64,000 bases of DNA from Syngnathus acus (GCF_901709675.1 NC_051089.1:16605976-16669975), one strand, 5' to 3'; shown: positions 11,886 through 25,120, counted from the first letter of the stretch. Translations and numbers: made by a program. The notes: a model not told the origin generated them from the sequence alone.

Positions 11886-14139
11886 GTTTAATGGGAAATG
11901 TCCACATATGACATCATTTACTAGTCTGGTTGTGTAATTCAGAGGTTGGGGAAACTCATATCAACTCTGAGGGTTTTGTTGTTTATCCGCTTGGTTGCAA
12001 TAGACAGCACAGCAATTAAGTCCATTTAGTCCAGCATTTAGTCCAAAATACTGAAGATTCTAAATTCTCATGACACTCAGGATAGGGTAATTGAAACAAG
12101 TTTAGCAGAAAAACGTGGAATTTGATTTATTAAATCTGAATTGGACTTCAGTTCTATGTTTTTCTTTTTCTTTTGACATTCCTGTTTTGTGATGCCACCA
12201 CAATAGGATCCCGGTGAAGGCAAAGATGACTAATTTTCAACACCGCTTTTTTGAAATTGATGAATGGGTGAACCTCAAAATAATAATATTTCTCCTTTAG
12301 CTATAGTCTTTCCTAGACGAACAGAGACTTCTGTAATTTTTGTCATTTTTATTGTAATGTTGCTACCAATGGGGCCACAACAATTTGAAGAGCTTCTTAA
12401 TCTCAATTAGCCTCGTCCTGGTTGAACCAGTTTAATTGAGCATCAACAGAACATAACATTGAGGAAGGACTGAGTAACAAAAATGTTCAGGTATTTTTAT
12501 TTTGGTTTTTAAGTGTTTACACATTTTTAGATGGTTTTGAGACCTAATTATTCAACTTTTGGGAACTTTACATTTTATTGTTAACTTCATTTAATACTAC
12601 GTTTTAAGTGATTGTTTATATCAGCGTGATTGTATTGCTTTTGTTGGATTTTGTCCACAATTTAGGGAGCGCGCTATCTGCGCCTCACGGCAAAAGCCAT
12701 TGCCAATCACCTGTTATCCAATTTACTCACTGCATGCTCGTTGGATTTCTTCAGATTTAGGAAAATGCTAAGACACTGAAGCAGAAATTAGACTTACACA
12801 GGTTGGTTGAGTTCAATCACAATTCTTGTTAAGAAAGCTCTGTTTTCAGGAAAGTACAATACAGCGCTGGGCCCTTCAAGAGCAGAAAGTCTCCATTCAG
12901 AAAAGGCAACGTTCAAGGTTCTTTGGTCAGCTTATATTCAGTTGCACATGCCAGTGTGGGCCGAGTTTGATGGGTGATGAGTCTTTGGGGTGGGGCAAGT
13001 TCGCAGGAGATTTTGATTCCATGGGAGTGGGTGCTGGTTCAGTGAGAGCTGGTTCTGTGGGGGTGGGTGCTGATTATGGGCGATTCGGTGTGTGTGGGGG
13101 CTGTTGTCTTCCATCCCGTCTTTCGGCCTTGGCGATCATCTTTGGCCGGGTTCTTGGCTGTCTCCCTCTGGCACCTGCTGGTTTTATCTCCAAGTGACCT
13201 TCCTGTAAACATTCTCCTCCATTCTTGCACATACACTGTCGCACCTCATCCATTCATCATTCTTTCAATTTTGTCATTTTGTACGGAATTATGTGAGCTT
13301 TTGGCTGTGACATCATCAATTTAGTAATGTTCCCTGACTATGCAAAGTTTGTACTCACCACTTACCATGTTTTTGTTTGTTTGTTCTTTTGATACTCCAT
13401 GTACTTGCTTACGTCATCATATTCTTAGTTTAATCATGCTTTCAACCATATATTTTCTTTGTTAGGCAAAATATTTCCCTCTGTCCAGAACGTTCAGTAG
13501 TAATCGAAAACTGGCGTCTAGCATTAGTCAAAACATAAGATACAATCAAGTACTGAACATTTTTAGACGACTTTGGCAGTGTCCGTGATTTAGAAAATCA
13601 TCAGGCATGCATTAAACAGTTCCTTAAGGGTCATTAAGCTATTCAGGCAATATATCAAAAAACATTTGTTATTTCAAAGTGCTCAGAAATATATCAGATC
13701 AAAAAGTTATAAAAACCTTTGTCATTACCACGTATCAAAAATGTCTAGTTATGTCTTCTTTATTGATTTGGTGTGTCAGTATAATTATATGCTTAAAATG
13801 TTTCTTTTATTGATTTAATATGTGAATATGCTTTTCTGCTTATGTACTTTATTCAATGAGGTTTGAGCATATCTGTTTTTGTAGCTCGGCAGGACTTTTT
13901 GTATTTTGACCCCATTCCTTCACTGTACATTGTTGGAGTTTTTTTTCTGAGATGATTTTCAGTATCGCTTTCCCACTTGGAATTTTGCCAGTCGCTTGTT
14001 GTGTCATTTAAATTTACACATTATAATAATTCAATGTAACAATTTAATGTGAAGTTTTACGAATAATCAGCAACTAATATGTAGAAGTTGAGGGCTACTA
14101 AACCAATTTTTGCTCAGGGGCTCGGCTCTGAGTTGTCTT

Positions 14140-14585
14140 GCGCTGAGCTGCTACTGACCAATAGAAGCCCTGTGGTCATGAATATTAATTAGCTGTCCGT
14201 CCCGCTTATTCAGTGAACAATAATTACGCTTAGTCTTCGTCACGTTTTTCGGTGGTTGTGACTCAGTCGAAGAGTTGGATTAAAAAAAAAAAAACATTCA
14301 GACTGGTCACGTGTTCACTTCAATTTTTGTTTCCGCCGAGCTCCGTGTTTTGTTTTATTTTTGAAGCAGGTTCGCAACGTGCTGGCCCCTCCCCTCTCGA
14401 ACACGTTGCCAGAGGAGAGGCTCCACGGGCTGAACGGGAGTCACCCGCCCTGCTTGCCTACTTATCCGCCAGCGCGACGCCGGCCTGACTGAGATCAGTC
14501 TGCTGCACTCAGGCTGCTTTTTCCACCCGACTGTCCGTCCGGAAACACGGCGTACCAGGCGGAGGGAACACACGCCTCACTCCGG
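14140..14585 (+). promoter_or_regulatory. ciart: ciart promoter and 5' UTR exon with E-box cluster
   Basis: This stretch is locally richer in G, C and CpG than its surroundings and ends at a good splice donor (CCGG|GTAAGC, exon end 14585). The matching acceptor TTGACAG ends at 15899, 40 bp before the ciart ATG. It holds one canonical E-box CACGTG (14308-14313) and three CACGTT-type boxes in either orientation (14241-14246, 14376-14381, 14402-14407), plus a CCAAT box near 14159. CLOCK-BMAL1 binding to such boxes is known to drive CIART. The transcription start is not fixed; it is probably between 14320 and 14500. Confidence 0.65.
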
Positions 14586-15899
14586 GTAAGCTTCGACGCT
14601 CTGCCTCCATCCTCCACCTGCTCACCTGCTTCTACTCGTGAGTTGCGGGTTTGTTTGCAATATTGTAATACCCCCCCTAAATAAAACAAGAGAAAAATAA
14701 ATAAATAAATAAATAAATAAACAAACAAACAAATAAATAAATAAAACATTGCCATCGATTCACGGGGTACCGTTAAGTACAGGCCTGCGCCAGTGATTAT
14801 TCAGTCACACAGTGATGGTGCAGTTCGGCATTGCCACTGCAGCAAGGTACAGTAGTTGTCACAGCGTAAGTGGATGATCGTCCACACATAACGTTGCATC
14901 AGCACTCGGCATGTGAAAGGGAGCAAGCGCAAGTGTTTGCTCGTTTTTACTTACATAATGTTGGACGACCTGCCCATTTGGAGGAGAGGACGAATACGCT
15001 GGAGAAAGGTTATTTAATCCACTGATATCACATTCAGTCTCATATTGGGCACTGGTTGGATGTTGAATTAACTGAGTTCAAGAGTCAACATTTCCTTGAC
15101 ACAAGGTTATTAATTCACTAGGCACTTGTTAGTGAATAAATAAAACAGTCAATTTATTGTTTGTTTTCTGTGATATACTTTCAAAGAGAAGTTAGTTCAT
15201 CAAAATGTTACATAAATGCATAGAGCTAATTCTGGAACTTGACCTTAAATTGGGAGCAACGCAAACAATTATGGAATATCTGGCTTTTTAATATATTTTG
15301 AGCAATGTATGATGTAGTTAAAACTCTGTGTAAATCTTCTGCAATTGCTATTTATATATTTTCGAGGAAATTTGGCCGATTATTTTTGCTTTGACTTGAG
15401 ATACCAGCTCTACATGGTGGCAGATTATTCAATTACTATTCACTTCACAATAAACAGCATTTTCCTCAATGAACAATTAACCAAAAAAAGAGGCTTTTTG
15501 TGCTACTCATAGTTGGTTTACTCTTCAACTAAATAAAACAGAGAATTACACATTGTGTATTTAAAACAACCACATAGCTGTGCATAATGCTAACAGGCAA
15601 TGCAAAACACAACCTGCTAACAGTTAGCATTGGTACTTTGGTTTTAGAAGAAGGGAATACTTGAACACCAATGGTGGAGCAACACATAGAGAAAGATAAT
15701 ATAATAATACTCACAGGCATAAATTCCTTATCATCTACAAAAAAATGACTACTACATCTTACTGAGTCAGTAGTAGAAGTACTATTTTTCTTTTTTGTCT
15801 GTCTGTATTATACTACCTCCTTGTGGCAAGAAGGAGCAGCACAATGATTTGGACCAAAAAATCTTTTTTGTAATGATATTTGTTGTTTTTGATTGACAG
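14586..15899 (+). other. ciart: ciart 5' UTR intron
   Basis: Inferred intron between the 5' UTR exon and the first coding exon. It contains an AATA/AACA tetranucleotide array at about 14695-14745 and otherwise AT-rich DNA with no visible exon. Confidence 0.6.
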
Positions 15900-15939
15900 T
15901 TCAGTACTGCTCTCTACTGGCTGAGAGTCTGCTTCCATC

Positions 15940-18900
15940 ATGTCATCACCCTCAGACTCTGGTGATGAAAACAGCAGTGACTGCATCAAGAGATTGAGTC
16001 CTCAGAATGCAGAGGCCCTAGTGGTGCAGACCAAAGCATCATCCTTATCATCCTCAACTGCTACTTTCAGGGAATCTCCCAACATCCTACTTGACTCTGG
16101 TGCCTTCTGGAGGAGGAATAGGAGCTGTGATGATCAACACGACTGTGCGTCCTCCGCAAACTGTGAAGCTCCCCAAGTGACAGCCATGGTATTTCCATTT
16201 AAGCGAGATACCCCAGTTTGCAAACAAGGGACATCTTGTGTTGTGCCAAAGAGCCTTTCAGTCAGGAAGAGAACTTTAGATGAACATGGTGCTCATCCTC
16301 AACTGTACATTCTAAATGAACTTTTCTCATTGAAGGTGAGACCATAGCATGTATTTAATGGAAAAACATATGTTGCATAATACAAATAATTTAGAGCCAA
16401 AATGCTCGATAATTTTCTAAACAGTTAAGGGGGAATTTGAGTTTTCTTTTTTTTTTTTTACAATATTAAGAATAAAAGGAGAATGATTCCAGAGGCTGCC
16501 ATTTTGATGCTCCACTTTCCCATGCTGATTACTGTATTTGATGCCAAATTATTCGCATTGAGAACGTCACAACTCACAGATTTTCTGGGTTTGCTCACAT
16601 GCTGTTTGCAATGTGAGCCCGAAGCCACCGTGTTTAAAGTAGTAGGCGGACACACTGAACACATTATTGCAAACATACCCCTTTAAATACAGTGCAGGCA
16701 CCAAACCTTTGCCCAAATAGGGAAAAAACCCAAATAATTGACATGCCACCCCAAAAAGGGTTTTAATTGCCTGGTGACAAAGCAATACTTTTGTCCTAAT
16801 CAAACTCCTCAACTCACTTCAAGAGTCCCTTTGCTAACAAGTTGACACAAGATCTCACCAAAGTATTGCTTCCATTGCTTTGGCCTGAGAATAAAAACAG
16901 TAACTGGTGAGTTCATCAGTGAGTGAAAGAGGATGTGGAAAAAGGATGTGCCATGTGCCAATCCGGTAAGCGACACGTGATGTCATTGATTGCTATTATT
17001 GCCTACTGCTATTATTGGCTCCTGTCAGCTGTTAATAGAGGCCCCTCAGTGAAGTACTTGCATTTGTTCACGCCATGTTAATACTTTAATGGCAACAGTT
17101 GTAAATGACTAATCAATGACATGGAGCTGGAAATCAATACGCCTTTGACATAAAGCCACAGATTGAGCCCTATTTAGGTGCAAATGACTAACTAATCCCA
17201 TAGTTAGGTGTGGGAAACAATTAATTGGGCTCTGCTGGGAATGGGCCCATATTCTCCAAGTAGCTATTACACAACCCTTCAAATGGTGCCCTCCAGAAGT
17301 GCTAAGTTGGTAACGGGGTTATCTTCTCCACCTAGTGCATGGACTTGCAGTGTTATATCCAGCCTCTGTCATCCATCCTACGAGGTTTGAAATCTGGCAG
17401 ATACTCGACACGTAAGTGTCTCTTTTTTAATATGGCAGATTCGTGACCAATTGAAAACTGTAAAGACAACAATGACGTAAAAACGTTAGTGCTGCAGAGG
17501 CTCCGAAGCATTTTGTTGATTTGATAGCAAAATCTTCTGCTTCTCAACGTCACTAATAAGTGAACGTAGGGATTAGTTGTTCTTAAATCCACCCTATTAC
17601 ACAGGAGAAATTGGAAGACAAAAAAACAGCTGTTGATACTCATCCTCCACGCTCACGGCACACTTGTCTTCTCTCCACAGGTTTTAGCAGTTTCCAGGAG
17701 AGGGTTGCAATGGACCGTATCCAGAGAATAATGGGGGTCCTGCAAAATCCTAACATGGGGTAAATCCAACAGATTAACAACCACATGTAATATTAGGTTG
17801 GCCAAATGTTGAGAAAATTTAGTATGGTTCCATGCAGAGTTGCAGGAGCTATATTGGAATCTCACACTCTTACTATTAAGTCTGGTAAACATTGTATTCT
17901 TTATGCTTTGTGACCATTGACGATGACATTTTAGTTAGTCTGAGCCACAGAAACATCACCGGTAATCGCAACCTGTGGAATTCAAACTCCAGTCAACACA
18001 AACTGAATTTAGATGAGTTCAAGTGCCAAGTAAGAGTAATTTTGTTATTTTCATTTAAACACGAATGTGTCAATTGCAATGGTTAATGGTAATAAAATGT
18101 CTCATTCATTGTTGCTTAAGTCAAATAATACGTACTTATTGGACATTTTATAACCTGATCAGGGCTGATATATAAATATAAACACATTGTGCATTAACTA
18201 AGGAAGGAAAATGGGAGGAGGGCTACAATTCTTCAATCGAAAAAAAGTCTCCTTCCATAGTAAAATGGGGGAAATTCAGATTCAAGTGTTTTTTGTCTGT
18301 TTCCTTTTTTTTGGGATTGGTTGATTTTGGCATACCAGCAAAACTTGTAATCAGTTACTAGTTATCAATAGTAGCAAATACTTTACCATTCTTTCACAAT
18401 TCTAGTGGTATCAGTGACTACTCAGTACTCATACTGGTATTGGCCTGGAAAAAAAAGAACATCCCTAATTATTAACCTTAAAAAACACACACAGAGCATT
18501 CCAGGGTATTATATTGTATATTATCTTTATGTAGAACGAATAGTAATGAGGACACAGGAAATTGCATGTCTGCATTTAATATAAGCTTTACAAACCAATG
18601 ATGATGTGCGTTCCATGCAGCAATAGAGCTCTGGATGTTGACAAGAACTAACACATTGTAAATGAATGGCAACTACTTTCAGGAATGTGTGTCTGTGTGT
18701 GTGTGCATGTGTGTATGGCGATAACAGCAGCCACAGTCACATTTCTTATGTGGAACAGAACATGCGCTGTTCTTGCTGTATCTGCTACAATCATGTGATC
18801 AAAGACACGCTGAGGAATGCAGATGTCGAGAACACATGCCATTCGCCCCCATGCAGCCTTTTTTTTTAATTTTTATTGAGTCAGTCTTTGTGCGTTTTCT

Positions 18901-20283
18901 TCTCATCCACCAATCAGATAAAGCCAGAGAGCCTGATGTTATGTCAGAGGCTTTAGGAGGCTTATGTAATCACCATTGGCGAGACATCCCGAGCCACTCG
19001 ATCCTCGCCCACTCTCGGCTGTTGCCACGAGGTGTAGGGATTTTGTCACCAGGACACCTCTGATAGGGGCGCATTTGATTGGCGGGAAGAAGCTGGCGGT
19101 TTCACTATTTACCACTCAAAACACACACACGCGCACACACACACACGCACACACACACTTTAGGAATGATAGGCATCCAGTCATTGAGTGAGTCAGTAGT
19201 CACGCCTTGGCATTCAAAGTACCGTAATTTCCAGACTATAAGCCGCGCCAGCTAGAATTTGGGGAAAATCCTGTTTTGTTCATATATCAGCCCCACCAGA
19301 CTACGAGCCGCAGGTGTTTTAAATGAAATGTCCTCATTTCCATTGAACATTTGTTGATAAAATATTGTTCATTGTTTTTAAAGTGTGTGGTTTTAACATG
19401 TTATAAAGAGATGTACCGTAAATAAAATCTGAAATTTTGATGGTGCTTGGATTTATTTTGGGAGTGCTTACGTACCCCTAAAACTGGGCTAAACACGCCT
19501 ATGGGCTACAACATTAGCAAAAAAATAAATAAACCCAATACTAAAATATGTCATCGTCACTCATTGTATTTGATCTTTTCTAGAGGACACTTTCTCAGCA
19601 TCATTATGAAAATAGAAGAGATGCTCCAAATTTGGTTCCCTCGCATAAAACCAAATCAGGTCCATTACAGCCCACCATCCAAGAAGCAAAAGGTATTTGT
19701 TATATTTGTTACATAGATGTAATTTATTGTCTGAGTTGTAAGTCTGTCTGCATTGAATTACTTGTGAATGGGGGTCATAATAACATTTCAATGAACAGTC
19801 TCATATAAAAGATGATGGTGGACACCGCTCGACGTGTGACAATCTTTTTGCTTAATTGTCCAGCAGGTCCACAGCAGTGCTCCGTCGTCACCGGCATCAG
19901 TTTGCTCTTCAGACGGGTCGTGGGTCACCTGCAACTCGTGCAACCAGGTTGGACGTCTGCACATTTCACCCATCTGCTCCCTAGAACGCTTAGAGTCAAC
20001 AGTTGGCCCTCGAAGCCTGAGTCAGGGCGTCACCCAGGACAATTTCGTCTCCTCCAGTACTGACTGTCGGCTGTTGCCTCCACACCGCCTGAGAGGTCCG
20101 CCGTGTTGTCTCAGTCAGGCGACACTGCCCTTAAATATGAGCTCTCCTTGTCTGGAAAGACTACTAAAGGCCAAGAAGAGCAACCTCACTTCAAGAAGAG
20201 ACAGCAAAGAGGCTGATTGCCATGGATACTGGCATGATTCAAGACACGTGAGGTGCCGCAGTTTGACATCCCAAAAGAGCTAG
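15940..20283 (+). CDS. ciart: Circadian associated repressor of transcription (CHRONO), 5 coding exons, 354 aa
   Basis: Nuclear repressor that represses CLOCK-BMAL1 transcription and forms part of the negative limb of the clock. Exons: 15940-16335, 17351-17411, 17681-17759, 19584-19692, 19864-20283 (1065 nt with stop, all phases consistent). Residues 1-132 are Ser-rich and acidic near the start (MSSPSDSGDENSSD). The conserved helical core spans exons 2-4: YIQPLSSILRGLKSGRY, then FSSFQERVAMDRIQRIMGVL, QNPNMG, and IEEMLQIWFPRIKP. These match CIART segment by segment. Exon 5 is low-complexity, with SSAPSSPASVCSSDGS. Human CIART is about 385 aa. Exon 2 could also open at 17363, but 17351 gives the YIQPL segment that aligns with the family. 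Introns 16336-17350 and 17760-19583 show no other gene. It faces herc1 tail to tail. Confidence 0.92.
19118..19160 (+). repeat. CA dinucleotide microsatellite in ciart intron
   Basis: Short array of CA units with CG interruptions. Confidence 0.85.
19220..19260 (+). mobile_element. Terminus of a TACCGTA...ACTATAAGCCGC miniature element
   Basis: TACCGTAATTTCCAGACTAT followed by AAGCCGCGCC resembles the ends of the two TA-flanked element families described elsewhere in this window, but reads GCCGC where those read GGCGC or GTCGC. A second partial match (AGACTACGAGCCGCAGG) lies at 19299-19315, and GTACCGTAAA is near 19415. The right boundary is not clear. Confidence 0.5.
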
Positions 20284-20433
20284 AGGACTTAATTTTAGAA
20301 GCAACTAATTCAATCTGATTTTAGAATCTTTTGCTTTATTCTATCATGAGGTTGGAAGAAACATAAAGCACAGTAACCGGAAGCTAATGCTTTATGTGCC
20401 TCAAACCTGCATTATTTTCACAACCATTTAGGG

Positions 20434-21728
20434 CAGGGGTGGGCAAACCTTTTGACTCGCGGGCCGAACTGGGTTCTAAATTTGGACCGGAGGGCCGAAC
20501 CAGGAGCAGATGGACGTAGTGTTTGTGTGAAGTAATATAAGCGACCTGTAAAGGTCATTGCATAAAAGATTTTGGCCTTTAGTAGGTAGTAAAGCATGGA
20601 TATTCCAAACAAGTTTTTTGAAAACAAATGCATTTATTAACAGCATTAAAAAAAACAAAAATCACTAAAAAACTGCTATCAGTGATTCTCATAAAATACG
20701 ACACTATTATTATGAATAACAGTCTCCATCACTTCAGTGCCTGCAGGTCAGATTAATGAAAAATGTTTATCTTATGAGATCACATCAAACAGCAAACATT
20801 CTGACCAAATATATCATCTTGAAGAATCGGTGAAAGCATACATCCAAATAAAGTAATCAAAACGGCAACACGGTGAGGGGTATCTGAATATCAGAGCAGA
20901 GTTTTAACTCACAAACACCTGGTAACAGAGGTGAGGAAACGGGAAACACTTCCTTAAAGTAAGCCTTAAGAACTTTACAGGTTAAGATTAGTCGCAAACA
21001 GGTGGTGCATCAATGTCCTTGAGCATCCTGCATTGTTTGAAAATGAGAATGGTCGCTAGTTTCAATCCCTGCTATGTGTACAAATCATATTCAAAATGTA
21101 TTTTTTTACAACAAACTTGAGAGCCTCCCCTTCATTTTCAGTGGGAACAGTGTTGTTGGTTTCCCTTTTTTGCTAGTGCATCATAGTCTGGAGTAAAATT
21201 TGTTGTGGCAATTCTTAGGAGAGATCCGTTTACCTCGATCTGTGACGGGTTGATGTGGCTGAACGTCACGTCGCGTACCTCGAGCCAAATTGGCCACTCT
21301 TTTAACATTCGGCACTCACTTCTTTTCTTCGGGCCACTCATTTTAATGGAAGGATTCCAGGGGAAGGTTTGTGGGTGGCTTTAGCGTAAAACTGTATCTG
21401 AAAGCTCAGCGAGCGAATTACGAGAATGCTGTCGTCACAGCCCACGCTCTAAATTCGGGACTGATACAAATAGAGCGCGAGTGCGCCATGTCCGTACTAC
21501 TGAGTACGTACGTACACGCACTTGTGAGTGTGCACCGAGCTTTCTGACACGGCTTCCGGTAGTAAATGCGCAGGCGAGCGGTTCCCCATCTACTGGGGAA
21601 ACGCAGTCATTGCAGACAAAATGACAAAAAAAAGAGTTTAATAATACAATTAATTCAGGGTTGGCGGGCCGGATTAAACGGTCCCGTGGGCCGGATGTGG
21701 CCCGCGGGCCGTAGTTTGCCCACCCCTG
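20434..21728 (-). mobile_element. hAT-type DNA transposon, internally deleted, with perfect 8-bp target duplication
   Basis: Termini CAGGGGTGGGCAAAC and GTTTGCCCACCCCTG are perfect inverted repeats, and both flanks read ATTTAGGG (20426-20433 and 21729-21736). On the minus strand a 67-codon frame (21341-21138) starts MSGPKKRSECRML and ends LAKKGNQQHCSH. The start resembles the N-terminus, and the end the C-terminus, of a hAT transposase of the kind related to GTF2IRD2-like domesticated genes. The catalytic middle is missing, so this is a non-autonomous deletion derivative. The subterminal GGGCCGGAT/CGGGCC motifs are typical of the group. Confidence 0.88.
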
Positions 21729-22960
21729 ATTTAGGGGCAGGTTAAAAAAAACATCTAGAATCCCCCCATTGAAGGCATAGTAATTTTAAAATATCGGGTA
21801 CTCAAGGAGGATGCCGATGCCAGTCGATACAGACCAAGACAAATTCGTCATTAAGGCCTGCTCAGCTGCAATTCAAGCTATACTGTTTGATAAATCAGAT
21901 AATGCGTGAAGAAAGTTTCACATCTTTTGTTAGTATTGTGTTAAATGAAAGTTTATATATCAAAAGAACTACAGGTACAGTATCAAAGAATGAAGACTTG
22001 TAGTGAAAGAAAGTGCTATCAAACCTTCCTAATCTCTACCTCTGTGTGGTCATTGTCAAAACATACCGTGTATTTCCAATGTTGAGGACAAAAATCTATT
22101 AATTGAGCTGTAATAGCCATTCTAAAGTCACTAATAATATACTTTAAATATCACAATGAAACGATTAGTTGCTTCCTTGGTTGAATTCTGTGTGGCTTGG
22201 GAATACGTTACAATTTCCGTCTGCAGCCAAATGTTGGCCAATCAGCCTTAAATAAATGTCCAATGCAAAAGCAATGTCTTTTAAACTGAAAAACAATGAA
22301 ATGTTTTTTTTTGGTGTTTCAGGTAAAAAAAGAAAAAGAAAAAAGGAAAAAAATGGAAAATGCATGTTTTTAATTGAACATCAATAAAAGCATTTTTTTG
22401 AGGACAAAACTTGGCTGCAGGAAGAGTCAGTGGGCTACAAAGGTCAAAGTTCAACATGGTATCCCTTTTAATTTGCCTGTTAGAGAAGTCTAGGTTGAAT
22501 GCTCACCATGATAAAAAAACAAAAACATACGCTCGGTTCACGAGTCTATATTGGAATAAAGGCACATTTACTTTTGCTAAGTCCTTGGATAGTTTTTTGA
22601 GCAGAGTGCAACGACTGTCACCTTATGTCCTCTTCTACTCACTGCTGACCCCACAGCATTCTACAAGGCAGAATCGAATCCAAAATATTGAAGAACAAAA
22701 TGCTATGGAGATCAACAGATTCTCCCTAGTTATCTAGTAAGTCTCTTCACAAATACAGGACTAAGAAGGCACATAACAGAGATCCGTTCTGTCACCAGTC
22801 TGCAAATTGAAAGTATGTACATCAAATGCCTCAGTTTATTTTCTTTTTCTCATTCCTTTAGTACTAACTGTGCAACCTCTGTCAAGTTCCATGAACCAGT
22901 TATGTATATTTTTTGACTCCTCTAGAAGGTACTATTGGTTTAAATAAAGGGGATTAATAA

Positions 22961-23000
22961 ATTGATTGATTGATTGATTGATATCTTTATTTCGAACATC
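22961..23000 (-). repeat. ATTG microsatellite at a retroposon tail
   Basis: ATTG units (22961-22982) lead into ATCTTTATTTCGAACATCC, another retroposon-like 3' end in reverse orientation. Confidence 0.6.
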
Positions 23001-24347
23001 CAAAACAAAAAAGATGCCAAGTCTATTTGCTTTCAGCCCAGTGTTGAACAGAGTGCCATCTGGAAGAGTCAAAAAATACAACTGGTTCATGAAGCAAATT
23101 TGAAGCTTCATTTTCCCCATCACTAGTGCTGACATGTGCATGCATTGCAAATGCTTCCAGAGAATGAATGACCTCTGCAACATAAAGTTGGGAAAGAAAT
23201 TCACAAATGTATTCAAATACTGTACAACACTAAATACAAAGCTCCAAAAGATGCTCCACTAATTGGCAATCATAATGCTTAAGTTTGCATTTCATCCACT
23301 TTCTTCTTTTGTTCAAGTCAAGGTGCAGCTGCACCTATATTGCATGAGTTATCAGCAATGTGGCCACAGGCTTAGAAAATGAGCCTGTGATATTTAGAAA
23401 TTGACAGTGGCAATTAGAGCGTAGCTCAGTGTAATTTAATTCAATGTCGCAAACGTTCAGCAAATGTTTGTACTTTTCTTGTTGCAAGTGAATTTTGAAA
23501 ATGTTCATAATTTTCTTGCGACAACAAAAGTCAGTAAATTCTTGGCCAAATTCTGGCAAACCTTTGTGAACATTTGGGACCTTGAATGAACCCTGACAAA
23601 CTCTAACATGAACACATTCTCGGCCGATTAAAACATTTGGTTCGCTGCTTAGTGCCAGGTCTTAAAGATTATTTTTTCAGCTCGAGTTTTTTTTTAGGGG
23701 CATGTTTTAGCTTTCATATTGTCTCCCCACTTTTAACATTTAGTTTTAGATAGTTAACATTTAAAGGACTTCCAACTGGTATGACAGAAGATTAGAAACA
23801 CTTTTGGAATGCTTTGACAACTATTTCAAATGTTCAAACTGGAGCGTTCAAGTCTTTCATCAGTCCAAGTGCCTTTAGCTTTGAAAAGTGGATGTGGAAG
23901 TGGATTTTTTTCTAACAAAAAACAAAACAGGCCAAATGTTTGAGATAAGCTTTTTCTTTACATTAATGGAACTCTTTTAGTCTTTTTTATAATAATTTAA
24001 TTTTCCAATAAATTATTCTTCCCCAAGAATGCGGCCTTTGGGATATTTTGTACTTTAACCATGTTAATAAAAAAATCTTTCATAAATGTGTGTGGTACAG
24101 AAAACAGTAGCATGGATGCTACATGCTGTGGTGATGGCAGGCACAGTAACGATTTACCAGGTGGGCAGAGCAGAAGAGTGGAGACCAGGTTGATTGACAA
24201 AAAAGGCAATATATTTACAAAAAATGTAATCAAAGATTATGAACAAAAAAAAAAACACACAAAGGCTCCACTAAAGGCAAAATTACAACTAAATGACCGG
24301 TCAAGGCAGCCGAGTACCCACAGAACAATGGGCGTCGTCATCTACAG

Positions 24348-24371
24348 CAGAGGTCCCCAACCACCGGGCCG
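24348..24371 (+). mobile_element. Solitary hAT-like left terminus
   Basis: CAGAGGTCCCCAACCACCGG matches the outer end of common vertebrate hAT elements. I did not find the matching right end. Confidence 0.45.
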
Positions 24372-25120
24372 TAAAAAAGTTGACTGATATGACAGGTTTT
24401 AAAAGATGGACAGTTTTTAAGCTATTTTCCAACATTGATATTTTACAACCTACTTTGTTTTAACTGTTGTGCTTAATATTTTGGATACCATTGTGATAGA
24501 AGCCAATATGATTGATTATTTAAAAGTATATATATATATATCACTGTAAATTGCATTGACTAATAAGAGACATTAACAAATATTGCATATGTCTAAGGCA
24601 GGAAAAAAGCTCAAGATTGCAAAAATCCATTCTGCAGCATTTATTGTAGGTTTGGATGTTTTGAAAAAAGATATAGGCAATAAAACAATAAATATGGATG
24701 TTACAGCAAGAAATTTGTCATGAAGCATTATACACAATGTACACAATATATTTGTCCTAACTTCCTTCTTCAATATCCTTTGCACATTTTCAAACAAATA
24801 AACAACTCAATGCAGTGCCCCAAAAACGGGATGCGGAGTAAAGGAAAAAAACAAAAAACACACACACACTAAATGCACTTGTGAAGATTTTTGTGTCATT
24901 AAAAAATAGTTCCTAAGCCACAAAGACCAAATAAACTTTGTGCTGTTTGAAAATACATAAATGAATGTAACATGTGGCCTATCTGCGCTGGAGTTCCTAA
25001 ACTGGTGCAGTGATGATGATGATGATGATGATGATAATGGATCTCAGGCTTTGTGAGGCATTCAGTAAGATCTGTGCATGCCAGCTCATTTGTGGCGCTC
25101 AGATGTGTTTTAAATGAGCA

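Larger units (their letters stand above)
9932..14139. other. Intergenic region between the Ig gene and ciart
   Basis: No exon is supported. It holds a retroposon tail at 10440-10560, a GT repeat at 10711-10792 and a CT repeat at 11739-11885. A stretch near 12830-13200 is richer in G and C than its surroundings and has a 123-codon frame lacking an ATG, with no recognisable domain; I do not call it a gene. Confidence 0.6.
20284..25120. other. Intergenic region between the convergent ciart and herc1 3' ends
   Basis: Contains both 3' UTRs, whose ends I could not fix, a complete hAT-type element (20434-21728), a retroposon tail with ATTG units (22961-23000), a lone hAT-like end (24348-24371), a short TA array near 24530 and an ATG trinucleotide run at 25011-25037. 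No additional gene is supported. Confidence 0.6.

Noticed and set aside
11627-11911. Serine-Leucine repeat frames on both strands
   Set aside because: They translate the CT microsatellite only.
12826-13197. 123-codon frame in a GC-richer patch
   Set aside because: It lacks an ATG start, shows no domain or splice partner and is Gly-Val repetitive; not enough to call a gene.
17351-17363. Alternative ciart exon 2 start at 17363
   Set aside because: Both acceptors are in frame, but 17351 supplies the Tyr-Ile-Gln-Pro-Leu stretch that aligns with CIART, so I used it.
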